Shown here in pieces: positions 28,432 through 40,400 of a stretch of 64,000 nt of DNA. Made by a program: the position numbers and the translations under genes. Origin of the DNA: Leptobrachium leishanense (Eukaryota > Chordata > Amphibia > Anura > Megophryidae). Position 1 is the stretch's first letter, and every line of letters starts with the position of its first letter. The notes beneath the pieces are model-generated. The model searched no databases and had not been told where the DNA came from. It saw nothing but the letters and a program-made list of their open reading frames with translations. The stretch is from contig CM019066.1 of NCBI GenBank assembly GCA_009667805.1, positions 1,674,001 through 1,738,000 of the forward strand, given 5' to 3'.

Positions 28432-31400
28432 GTTTGTATATCGACACCCAGACTCTATGGGGGTTATTCAGAAACCGCCGGTGATTGACAAAAATCGCTA
28501 TTTTTGCAATGGCACCAAACACGGGCGCTTTACAAGCGAAAATCCAAGCAGAGGCAGGAGCAGCGTCCCTCTGTAATAAATCCTCCCGTGTATATACAGG
28601 TTGCCAGGTTCAGGTTTAGGCTAGGGTCAGACTAACGCATTTTTCGCATTGTCCGTGAAAAAGTGCGTTCGAACGAATGGATGTATGTTTTCACGGAATA
28701 CGCGATAGCGGTCATACGATGCGCATTTTCGTCCGTGATTTTGTACGGATCATCAATAAAACACTTTTTGCGTCTGGATGTTATGTTGGCCGGACATTAG
28801 CAGCGTCTGACGTCTCCTAATCACGCTGCTAGCGTTTGTTTGCCGCTTGCGTTGCGCGGCCGTGCTTTCGTGCGGCCGTTCTTCGTATGCTGTCCGACAT
28901 TGGACGTCATTTGCTGCTAGCGGGCCGTGATTAAGTGCGGCTAAACACTCGTTAATACTGCGTTCGTCTGACCTTAGCCTTAGTTCTCAATTCGCCACTT
29001 GCATTTACCAGGGCCAGTGCGTCTTTATACGTTATAGTTTTATCCAGGTTTCCAGATATCAGGTTTATGTTTGGCAAATGCTGTTATAAGACCTGATGGT
29101 TTACACCCACCTCTGTCATACAGGATATTATAGTGCAGCTGTCATGGGCCCATTTGACAGGGCACATTTCCCTTTATAAAGGCCAGTGGTTTTTCACCGA
29201 CCAGTATGTTAAATGCTGACGCGCAGCGCGGGCAGAGCGCCGTCCTTTAGGACGACTCTCTGCTCACAGCCGTCTTCCTCACTGCGGCATATCTCCATTT
29301 TCATTATATAAAGGGAGAGGTGCCCTGTCAAATGGGCAAAATTATTTTCTCAGGGCCGTGGCACTTTAATAATACTAGGGGGATTATCCACTAAGCATCG
29401 GTGTTTGAAACGTTGCAAAAATCCAAACAGCAACAGGAGACGCTGCACCATGAAGCTTCTTTTGCGGTTTGGATTATAGTTTTGAGAAACGCCGGCATTT
29501 TCCAGCGCTGCAATACCTGCAAACACTGGCGCTAAGGCTAGGGTCAGACAAAAGCATTTTTCCCCGCGAACGTGAAAAAGTGCGTCTGAACGCATTGACG
29601 TATTTTTTGACGGAATGCGCAAAAACTGTCAGACGACGCGCATTTTCGGCCTTGATTTTGTACGGATCGTCAATAAAACTCTTTTTGCGTCTGGACGTTA
29701 TGTAGGCTGGACATTAGCAGCGTCTGACATCTCCTAATCACGCACACACGCCGCTATGCCGCAGCTGCGCACTCAGTACGTCAGTACTAGCGGTTCAGCG
29801 TTCTCAAAAAAATGCGTTCAAATTCCACTTGCGTTGCACGGCCGGACTTTTGTGCAGCCGTACATCGTATATTGGCCGTCATTGCCCGTCATCTGCTGCT
29901 AGTGCGGCCGTAATTATGTGCGCCAGAACGCACGATAAAAGTGCGCTGGTCTGACTCCAGCCTTAGCGGATAACTCCATACGGCAGCCAGAAAGGGCACG
30001 TTTTACCCTTTTTTCGCCTTCCAGGTTGGTTCAGGGATCTAGGTTTTATTACGGATCATTAGTGATATACTTATTTTGTGTGTACACATACAGTAAAGGA
30101 GAAGGTTCAGATGCTGCAATGAATGGAGTGGCTGGACCTTCTCCTTTATTGTATGTATGCCGGGAGCCTGGGCATGCTCTGGGTCTTTTGATCACCCTTT
30201 AGATTGGCTTTATTGTTTATTTATGTATTAGGAGTGCCCCCCCCAATGTTATTTGTTTACAGATACATATAGAGGTACAAGCACTGTGCACAACAGTGAC
30301 AGTAAAGACACGATTACTGCATTGACACATTATTGAGATTGATTTGTCTGTCATATATTTCCATGGTGCGTTACCCGCATTGTTTGAGCTGTAAATACAA
30401 TGTATTTTTTAATTTCCATGTAGTCAGTAGATTCCAGCCTTGGAGGACTCTCCAGATCGAGCACCGTGGCGAGCCTTGACACAGACTCTGCTAAAAGCTT
30501 CGGTAAGAAAACTCTGATACAAATATGGGGAATGAAATGCATAGAGTATAAACAAAACGTGCATCATCTAGTACTGGGGTTGGCAACCTTGGCCCTCCAG
30601 ATGTTTTGGAACTACATTTCCCACAAAACGTGGATGAGCATCCTGGGAAATGTAGTTCCAAAGCATCTGGGGCCCTATTTCAAAGTGAACGCTAGCTGTA
30701 GTGTTGGGATATGTAAGCATTAACGTCAGGCTAAGTGACTTTAACGCATGTCCCCCATATTACATTCCTAACGCTAATCAGGGAAAAAATTTATTAGCAC
30801 ATTGGTGATTGCGCGAGCTTACTGTACTTTGAGCATCCTATACTTAACACGGGGAGCGCAATCAGTAATTGGCGTTAGGATAAGTAAGGTATTAAGTTCT
30901 AGCGCTAATTACCGCGGTGATGCGGTAATGGAAATGTTACTGTCATCTAGAAGCAGGTGGTAACGGTTTTCGTTTTTGCAGAATCATTTAGCACGAGCTA
31001 AAAAAACCCCCAATAATTCCCATACTCCCCTCTCATCCCATGGAGAGAATGGTGGCCTGATCTGCTGCTTCTGGCTCACGGGAGCAGAGTGAGACTGGGG
31101 ATACATAGTCCCCAGTCTCCCTCCTCGCTCTCGTGTGATCACACGAGAGCGAGGTCTCGCAGGGTTCGCGAGCCAGCGGTGCAACCCTCCATGGAGTCCT
31201 ATGGACTCCAAGAGATGATACACACGGGGCCACAGAAACGCTACCACGAGTATCACCTAGGGTAGGGTGTGGTTCCGGGGCGAGGTGCTGAAGTAGCACA
31301 TGCCTGGAATCTCACGCTAAACCTGCAGGCATAGGTTTTCTCCGTGAGTGTCCCTGTTTTAGCGTGAACATAGCAATAGGGCCCCTGATCTAGGATTACC

Positions 31401-34400
31401 TACCCCTCCTGAGCGGAGGCAGTATGCAGGATGTGTTGATGAATAGTGCACGCAGCTCTGTACCTGAATAAGCACCGTGGAATTTCCCACGTGGTTTTTG
31501 TGTCACTTACTTCGTTTCTAAGGGCATGGCCCTGGATCTTGTGTGGTTACACCAAAAATGCTTAGCTGGATATAACCATATGTGTTTACATATCTAGAAA
31601 GACAGAGGGTACTCTAGTGGCGCAAAGGGTCTGAATATACGTTTAAATACGAACTCGCAGAGATATATATAATACTTGTGGCAAACAAGTTAAAGTGACT
31701 TAGTGCAACATAGGAGCTGGTACAAAAGGATAGGTCCTAAATAAACGGTAAATCCCTATATTCAACGAGGGATATGTGCACAGTCGGAATGACCGGTGAT
31801 AAAGTGCTACCGTGTATCGGAACAAGCTAATGTTGTGCAAAGTGCAAACAATTGTGCATATATTGCAGTGGCTGAGTAGGCTGGTGTTACCAATAACAAA
31901 GAAAAAAAGTGCAACAGTGTCTATATAATAAAAACCTCTAAAAACAATTCATAAAAAGTCTATAAAAGGTCCATAAAAAATCCTCAAAAGAGGAAGTCCA
32001 TAAAAGATAAAGTCCATAGAAGAACAAAAGTGATAAACAGTCTTTCAAAATGTATGACTGCAAATTTAAGGTGCACACAGAAAAAACATGTGCTCTTGTG
32101 AAAAATGAAGAAATCTGTATATATCCCTCACTTATATCGTCCAGGCCTATGTGGGGATCCAGGTAAGGTATCTTCTCCTTAAGGTCCTAGTATGTTCCTG
32201 ATCCTCACAATGGAAAAAATGGGAGAAAAAGAGAGAGTAATAGTGCAGTATTGTCTGAACACTCTGACTAAGGTTTTTAACGGGAAAAAGGGGCACTTAC
32301 GCTTTCCAGAGCCTACAATATCCAGGCTCTGGTTCGAAGTGCACTGGGCCAAATAAAGAGTGGCCACTTCCCTTCTTTGGATTCCTTGTTCACCTCAAAT
32401 GCAAAGAGAGGGGGAGAAGCATGGCTCCCATAGCGTAACTTGATAAGACAGATGAATACAGGGTAAAAAAAGTGGTCTCACTCACCGATAGTGGAGCCTT
32501 ATTAATCCAGGCTCAACTCTATGGCATGTGGTACACCTCATTCGGTGGGCACCTCCACCTCTTTGGCATCTTTCAGTTGTCTCGAGCAGGTGATTAAGAA
32601 GAGGTTATTGAAAATACGCAAAAAATTTCCGGGTTCGCGGGTCTCCCGGTCACATGCTGGGTACTACGTCATCATTGCGCATCGGGACCATCATGGCGAT
32701 GTGTTCCAAGGGTCAGCGCTTGCGTTCCACTAGACCAGGGGTCAGCAACCTTGGCTCCCTCGTGTTTTGGGAGCTACTTTTAGGTAGCGTAAGTGCCCCT
32801 TTTTCCTGTTAAAAACCTTAGAGTGTTCAGACAATACTGCACTATTACGCTCTCTTTTTCTCCCATTTTTTCCATTGTGAGGATCAGGAACATACTAGGA
32901 CCTTAAGGAGAAGATACCTTACCTGGATCCCCACATAGGCCTGGACGGTATAAGTGAGGGATATATACAGATTTCTTCATTTTTCACAAGAGCACATGTT
33001 TTTTCTGTGTGCACCTTAAATTTGCAGTCATACATTTTGAAAGACTGTTTATCACTTTTGTTCTTCTATGGACTTTATCTTTTATGGACTTCCTCTTTTG
33101 AGGATTTTTTATGGACCTTTTATAGACATTTTATGAATTGTTTTTAGAGGTTTTTATTATATAGACACTGTTGCACTTTTTTTCTTTGTTATTGGTAACA
33201 CCAGCCTACTCAGCCACTGCAATATATGCACAATTGTTTGCACTTTGCACAACATTAGCTTGTTCCGATACACGGTAGCACTTTATCACCGGTCATTCCG
33301 ACTGTGCACATATCCCTCGTTGAATATAGGGATTTACTGTTTATTTAGGACCTATCCTTTTGTACCAGCTCCTATGTTGCACTAAGTCACTTTAACTTGT
33401 TCGCCACAAGTATTATATATATCTCTGCGAGTTCGTATTTAAACGTATATTCAGACCCTTTGCGCCACTAGAGTACCCTCTGTCTTTCTACCTCTTTCCA
33501 AACACATTTCTGTCGAGGTTTTGTGTCTTTCTCCTAGTAGGCTGCATCTATAAAACTAATCTCTGCTTTACTTGAACCTAGCGCCTCCACTGTACCACCC
33601 CAGTTTATATGTGTTTACATATCTGTCGAGGCTCTCACTTTAAGGTGTCGCCACTTGCCGATTTCCCCTACTCTTCAGCTTGTGACTAATTAGACCATTA
33701 GAGGAGGCAACAGTGGTTCCTCTTAGATTGTAACTCTGAAGCAGGGGCCTCTCTCCTACTGCTTTGTGTGTTTAACTTGTATGTATATTTGTACGGTCAC
33801 ACCCATTGTACAGCGCTACGGAACTTGCTGGCGCTTTATAAACTCTTTTACCTGGAACTTCACATGTGTTGAACATAATGATGTTTGGAAGACGTCCACA
33901 ATTCCCTATAAGTTCTCTCTTAAGCACAGTGACATATCACGGGCATCCTTTTTCACCCCCACTCAGGCAGCTGCCTTACACCCCTTTCACACACCGCGGC
34001 ACAGTGCCTGACGGCAGTTTGTTACTACGAATTGCCAGATTTTGCCAAATCCTGCGTGTAGATATGGTAGCATCCGATCTTGTGGAAAATAAAGCTCCAA
34101 CACAAGTGTTATTTGTTTGTTTGTTTTTTATCTCTGCTGACTTTGTGATTAGTAAATAAGTCGTAAAAAATAATCCTTTCCTGTTTCCATCCATGTTTAT
34201 TTTGTGAAAGTTTTTCTAGGAATGCACTTTGTCAGAGTATAATTTCTTTCAGAAAGCAGTAATGGGGTGTCCTGATGACCAGTAAATGTTCCTGGGCTGA
34301 GGTGCTGAGGTCTGGCTATTCTCCTAATTGCAAAAACACCTAAATGTTTTAGAGGAATCAGCACACCAATGCACCACGAATAGAAATCCAATTTATTAAT

Positions 34401-37400
34401 ACTTGCTTCTATGTGCACTATGCATTGTGACGCTACGACGGGGCCGGCCATACGCTGAATTGTGCGCGCAACAGCGGCTGTGCTGAAAGCCTCCCCATAG
34501 AAGCGCTAGACTCGTGTTTGACGGGGCTGCAAAGCGCGACCCTCAATAGGAGGATCGAGCCTTGCAGCGCTGAGCGCACTAACTGCGCTCAGCGAGGTGG
34601 CCGGACAGACGTCAGAGTGGAAGGAACGTCCACTTTCACGGATGTTCCTTCCGCTCTGCAAAACGCTCGTCTGCCCCCGGCCTTATAGCATACATTGGTT
34701 ACATTTTTATTCATTGTTCTTTAGTGCTCCGCTATAATGTATCGTTTGTTTAGGAGGCAGAGCTAGATGGTTTGGCACACGCAAGCTACGCACATACAAG
34801 CTGCAATGCTTTTTAAGCTTCGTGTTGGAGGGAATGTACGCTGCTGTGGATAGGATGGGTTACTGGAGGGACTGTACCTTTAAATTTGTGGTTTCGGCTC
34901 TGCTGATCCCCGTGTGATGTGAAAGCACAGGAAGTAGCAGAGCGCGGAGCGCCGTTACATCTCCATTATTCTCAGCATGCAGGTGAAGCATCCAGCTAAG
35001 GACAACGCACTGTTCCTGCAGAGGGGAGGTATATTGTATGAGAAATAAAGAGGTTTGTGAGGCTCCTGAGGACGAGCAATGGCACTAGTGGCCTGCTCTA
35101 TGGTGGGGCGCACAAGGTGTCTGTTCGTTTGGCACAGTAATCAGGCCGCTAGTGCCGTTGCTCGTCCTCACAAACCTCATTTTTCCGCTCACTAGAGGTA
35201 TATTGTACAATCGCTCTCTGTTGTCATTGCACCATCATAGACCTGTGACAAGAGACGCCCGTATACCTAACCCTCTGCTGTCTTCGCTTTGCAGGACAAG
35301 GCACCGCCAATTCTGAAGCAAGTGCTGAGTTTAGGGTGAAATACGTGGGATCCATTGAAAAGCTCAAGCCAGACGACTGCAAGTCTCTGCAGGGGCCTCT
35401 GGACCTGATAAATTACATTGATGTGGCACAGGTACCAAGAATCCAGTCTAACCTGTTCACATGCCGCTTTGTATATCATTTAAGTAATGGGGAATGCTCT
35501 GGCTTGAAAAGTCTGTCGTGGGCATCTCTGGAGCTGGAAGGGTTAATTCATCGGTTGTTGCCTTCGATATTGCAGATGGCTGACTTGTAAAATATAACCA
35601 GAGGAACAAGGTATAAAGAGGAACCTCTGTGTTTCAGTTTACAGCCTTCCGTGTCGTTGAATGCTACGGAGAAGCGTAAGCACAGCGGGGTGCGATTAAA
35701 CTCAATACAATTATTTATAAAGCACCAACATGTTCCACAGCGCTGCACAATGGGTACGACAAAACAAATGTAAAATTATGCAGTATGTTTGACACAGAGA
35801 ACAATGGAAAAAACAACTCTGCTCCAGTGAGCTTACACTCTAAGGCTAGGGTCAGACTAACGCATTTTTCACGTTGTCCGTGAAAATGTGCGTTCGAAGA
35901 ATGGACGTATTTTTTCACGGAATACGCAATAGCGGTCATACTATGCGCAGTTTCATCCGTGATTTTGTACGGATCATCAATAAAACACTTTTTGTGTCTG
36001 GACGTTATGTTGGCCGGACATTAGCAGCGTCTGACGTCTCCTAATCACGCACAGACGCCGCTAGCGGACGCAGCGCACTCTGTACGTCAGTAGTAGCGGT
36101 TTGACGTTCTCGAAAAAATGCGTTCATTTTCCACTTGCGTTGCGCGGCCGGACTTTTGTGCGACCGTACTTCGTATATTGGCCGTCATTGCCCGGCATCT
36201 GCTGCTAGCACGGCCGTGATTAAGTGCGCCAGAACGCGCGTTCGCACTGCCTCAGTCTGACCCTAGCCTAAGAGGAAGGGGTGACACACAGGGGAGGGTG
36301 AGCAGTAATGGGGGCTGTGTGGGAGATAGATCAGGAAAGGTACAATGGGGGATTATGGAGTGAGCTGATAGACCTCTATAAAGTAAAGCCGTTTTCTAAA
36401 CATCTGGAAAGACTGGAGGCGCGGGGAGAGTCGACTGTTACAAGGGAGGGAGTTCCATAGATAGGGGCAGCTCGAGAGTCGTCCTGAAGGTGAGGAGTGT
36501 GGGTTTAAAGGAGATGATAAAATTAAGTCATTGGCAGAGTGGAGTGAAAGGGATGGATCCTACTTGCTAATAAAGGAGGAGATGTAGGCGAGGGCAATGA
36601 TATGGAGCTTTGTATATGTGGGCCATTATTTTGAACCGAATTCTAAAGGAAATGGAGCCAGAGCAGACTCTGACAAAGGGATGAGGTGCGAGAGGTACAG
36701 GATGCAGGGTGTGATTTTGTGAGAGGTGTGAGGTGGATGAACCTGGCAGAGGTGTTCATTACAAAATCTAGAGGGAGAATCTGGGCCCTTTACATGCCAA
36801 TGAGAAGAGGGTTACAGTGGTCAAAGTGGGAAATACTAAGAGCTTATATGCACATTTTGTATTTACCGTATTTTTCGCTCCATAAGACGCACTTTTTTCC
36901 CCCCAAAAAGTGGGGGGAAAAGTGGGTGCGTCTTATGGAGCGAATATGGCCCAGCAGCTCGTGGATGTGCCTCCGCTCACCTGCCGCCGCCGCGTTCGTC
37001 TCCCTCTGAGCATGCGTCTGGCGGCAGGAAGCTTGGGCACTCGCCTGGGGGAGCCACGTGACCGCGATCTCCCGAGATCGCGGTCACGTGGCTCCCCCAG
37101 GCGAGTGCCCAAGCTTCCTGCCGCCGGACGCATGCTCAGAGGGAGACAAACGCGGCGGCGGCAGGTGAGCGGAGCACATCCACGAGCTGCTGGGCCATAT
37201 CCATATGTGAGCTGGGGAATTATCAATGTGTGAGCTGGCTGGGGCAAATCCATGTGAGAGCTGGCTGGGGCAAATCCATGTGAGAGCTGGCTGGGGCAAA
37301 TCCATGTGAGAGCTGGCTGGGGCAAATCCATGTGAGAGCTGATGGGGCAAATCCATGTGTGAGCTGATGGGGCAAATCCATGTGTGAGCTGATGGGGCAA

Positions 37401-40400
37401 ATCCATGTGTGAGCTGATGGGGCAAATCCATGTGTGAGCTGGCTGGGGCAAATCCATGTGAGAGCTGGCTGGGGCAAATCCATGTGAGAGCTGGCTGGGG
37501 CAAATCCATGTGTGAGCTGGCTGGGGCAAATCCATGTGTGAGCTGGCTGGGGCAAATCCATGTGTGAGCTGATGGGGCAAATCCATGTGAGAGCTGGCTG
37601 GGGCAAATCCATGTGAGAGCTGGCTGGGGCAAATCCATGTGAGAGCTGGCTGGGGCAAATCCATGTGTGAGCTGGCTGGGGCAAATCCATGTGTGAGCTG
37701 GCTGGGGCAAATCCATGTGTGAGCTGGCTGGGGCAAATCCATGTGTGAGCTGGCTGGGGCAAATCCATGTGTGAGCTGGCTGGGGCAAATCCATGTGTGA
37801 GCTGATGGGGCAAATCCATGTGTGAGCTGGCTGGGGCAAATCCATGTGTGAGCTGGGGCAAATCCATGTGTGAGCTGGGGCAAATCCATGTGTGAGCTGG
37901 GGCAAATCCATGTGTGAGCTGGGGCAAATCCATGTGTGAGCTGGGGCAAATCCATGTGTGAGCTGGGGCAAATCCATGAGCTGATGGGGCAGATCCATGT
38001 GTGAGCTGGGGCAAATCCATGTGTGAGCTGGGGCAAATCCATGTGTGAGCTAAGGCATATCCACGTGTGAGCTAAGGCATATCCACGTGTGAGCTAAGGC
38101 ATATCCACGAGCTGGGGCAATATCCATTATTACACTATTTCATTCAGAATATTTATTTTCCGGTTTTCCTCCTCTAAAAACTAGGTGCGTCTTATGGTCA
38201 GGTGCGTCTTATGGAGCGAAAAATACGGTAAGTTAGGTGGAATGGATGGCTACCCTGTGCCCACATCATCCTTCGCATTCCAGCATCCCATTTAAATTTA
38301 GTTACAATGATTCCACGGTTTAGAGTTTGCTCTAAAACCAGTTGTTCCTCTTTCAGAAACAGGTCAGTGTCAGATTATATTAAAGCCTTGTTCTAGTTTT
38401 TTTTAAAGTAAGCCTTAATAAACCCAGCCTGGTAAAAGATGCATTTTAGCAATTGAACATCTTCACTTATTTTCCAACTAGGAGCAGATCCTGTATATTC
38501 AGCGTAATGCAGCTCTGTATAATGTGCTCTCCCCATGTTAGGGATTGAGGGAGAGTCTGATGAGGCTTTGTGTGTAGCATTCACTGCTGAAATGGGGGAG
38601 CAGGACTGAGATCAGTTTACAGAGTGAAGATATAAAGAATATTAGGTGACGGCTACGCTAATACATACAGGTCTATTCAAAGAAAGGTGAAACTCAGGAG
38701 AATGACTGGAGAAGTGAAAATTCTAGGTCAAATTAGCCAAACCAGAAAAATTCTCCCATTTATCTCACTTTCCAAATCGGCTATTTGCTCTAGATTGTTC
38801 TCTTCTCCTGATTTTCACCTTTTGCTGAATAACCCTGTATACTAAAATATTATATTTAGGGTAAATTTCACCACTAGAAGAATATCCCTTTATTTCTGTG
38901 TAATGTGTAAAGGAGCAGATCGCACAGAGTGGGGCGACTTCCAGAGATACTATACCATAGAAACATTTAGAGCAGCATTTATTATAATATTCCGCAAATG
39001 TAAACATGACGCGATATCTTCTTCTATTGCAGCAAGATGGGAAACTTCCTTTTGTGCCTCCAGAGGAGGAGTTCAGTATGGTTGTCTCGAAATACGGCAT
39101 CAAAGTGGTGACATCGGATCAGTATGTACGTAATGTCTTGTCCTTCTGGCAACTGTTACTTATTTTCCATGAATGGACCAGCATGTGTTGTGTTTCAGGA
39201 TGTCACGGTGGGGTTTATTTACTAAACTTTAAGCTGACACAGATACTGTATGTTCAAGGTCAATATGGGAACTACTTTGGAGAACTTTGGTTTAAATTTG
39301 CGATTTCCCTGTGGATTTAAGTAGGGATGCACCGATACCATTTTTTTTTAAGACCGAGTACAAGTACTGATACTTTTTAAAAGTACTCACCGATACCGAG
39401 TACTGATACTTTTATTTAAGGTCATGTGACTCTTTTCCTTTTTTTTTTGTAATTCAAATTTTTTATTTTGAAAAGACAGCAGTATAAAACTTCCAGTGTA
39501 ACAGAGAACAATGGCCTCGCAGGGCCAACAAGAAGAGAAAGCTGGTGTACACAGTATTAATGCAAGGCACTGAGCTGAGAAGTTGGGACCGGGGGGAAAA
39601 AAGGGGGTAGGGAGGGGGATATGGCAAAGGCCATCTACGTGTCTCTCCTGGCTCACTCCAGAGAGTCCAAGGACAAGGAGGCCATGGAGGACAAATGTCA
39701 CGCGGCCAAGGGCTCGAGGGCCAATTATGGCTGACCTATCCGGAAAAGTCGCCATAGTGGCTCGCCCCAAGGGAGTCCCGGTCTGCCAAATAAAATAAAA
39801 ATTAAAAAAAAATAATAATAATAATAATAATAAAATAAAAAAAAGAAAGGGAGGGGAGAGAGAAATGAGGTCCCCAACATCCACTGAGACATCATGAGCA
39901 CTCTGCACACCGTAGGAGTCAGCAAAAATGACAAAAACAATGTCTCTGAGTCTCGGCTAGTCATCGAGAGGGGGGGGGAAATCAGGAACACCAAGAGTCC
40001 AGGTATGTCCTCGGGGAGTGACTCATTGTGGGGAGAAGGGGGGGGTGTAGGGCAACATACAACAGAAAATCATCCCCAATTGGGGGGTCTCGTCCGAAAA
40101 TAAACCAAAATGGGGGATCAGCAGGTCCGGACAAGCCAGGGTAAAGAAACATCGGGGGAACAGCAGGGCAGCGTGACAGGTCCCTTCAGCCCGTGTCCAG
40201 CAGGAACGTGGGGTAGGAATCCTCCACAGGCCTATGTAGGCTGCCTCGTGCCCCGCGAGCCTCAAGCCACCGAGCCTCCTCATCCACCACACCAGGCACA
40301 GCCCAGGGCCAGCCCTGTCTCCCACAGAGCATAGGCCCAGTGTCCCGAGCAGCGCCACCAGTGCGGCCCTCTGAAGGGGAGCTGCAGCCTTCGGGTCATC

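Larger units (their letters stand above)
36866..38228. mobile_element. TIR transposon with palindrome and minisatellite (CCGTATTTTTCGCTCC ends)
   Basis: It begins CCGTATTTTTCGCTCCATAA and ends TTATGGAGCGAAAAATACGG, flanked by TA on both sides. Inside are a perfect ~95-bp-arm palindrome (36975-37175: CTGCCGCC...CACGTGACCGCGATCT and its mirror) and a minisatellite (37198-38125). There is no transposase. Superfamily not assigned; TA flanks would suit Tc1/mariner-like mobilisation. Confidence 0.8.

Noticed and set aside
31595..33490. Hammerhead in the long inverted repeat
   Set aside because: Looked for the core on both strands in the arms and spacer; none was found, so it is not grouped with the ribozyme foldbacks.
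36933..38042. Minus-strand ORFs up to 369 codons ([12 protein letters not shown] repeats)
   Set aside because: Translation of the 26-bp minisatellite; three frames are open at once.
38551..38580. CTGATGAGG at 38558 as a hammerhead core
   Set aside because: No GAAA follows at the right spacing and the flanks do not pair.
39387..39908. 173-codon minus-strand ORF with [13 protein letters not shown]
   Set aside because: The hydrophobic run is a translated A/T-rich microsatellite, and the frame crosses the poly(A) end of a retroposon.
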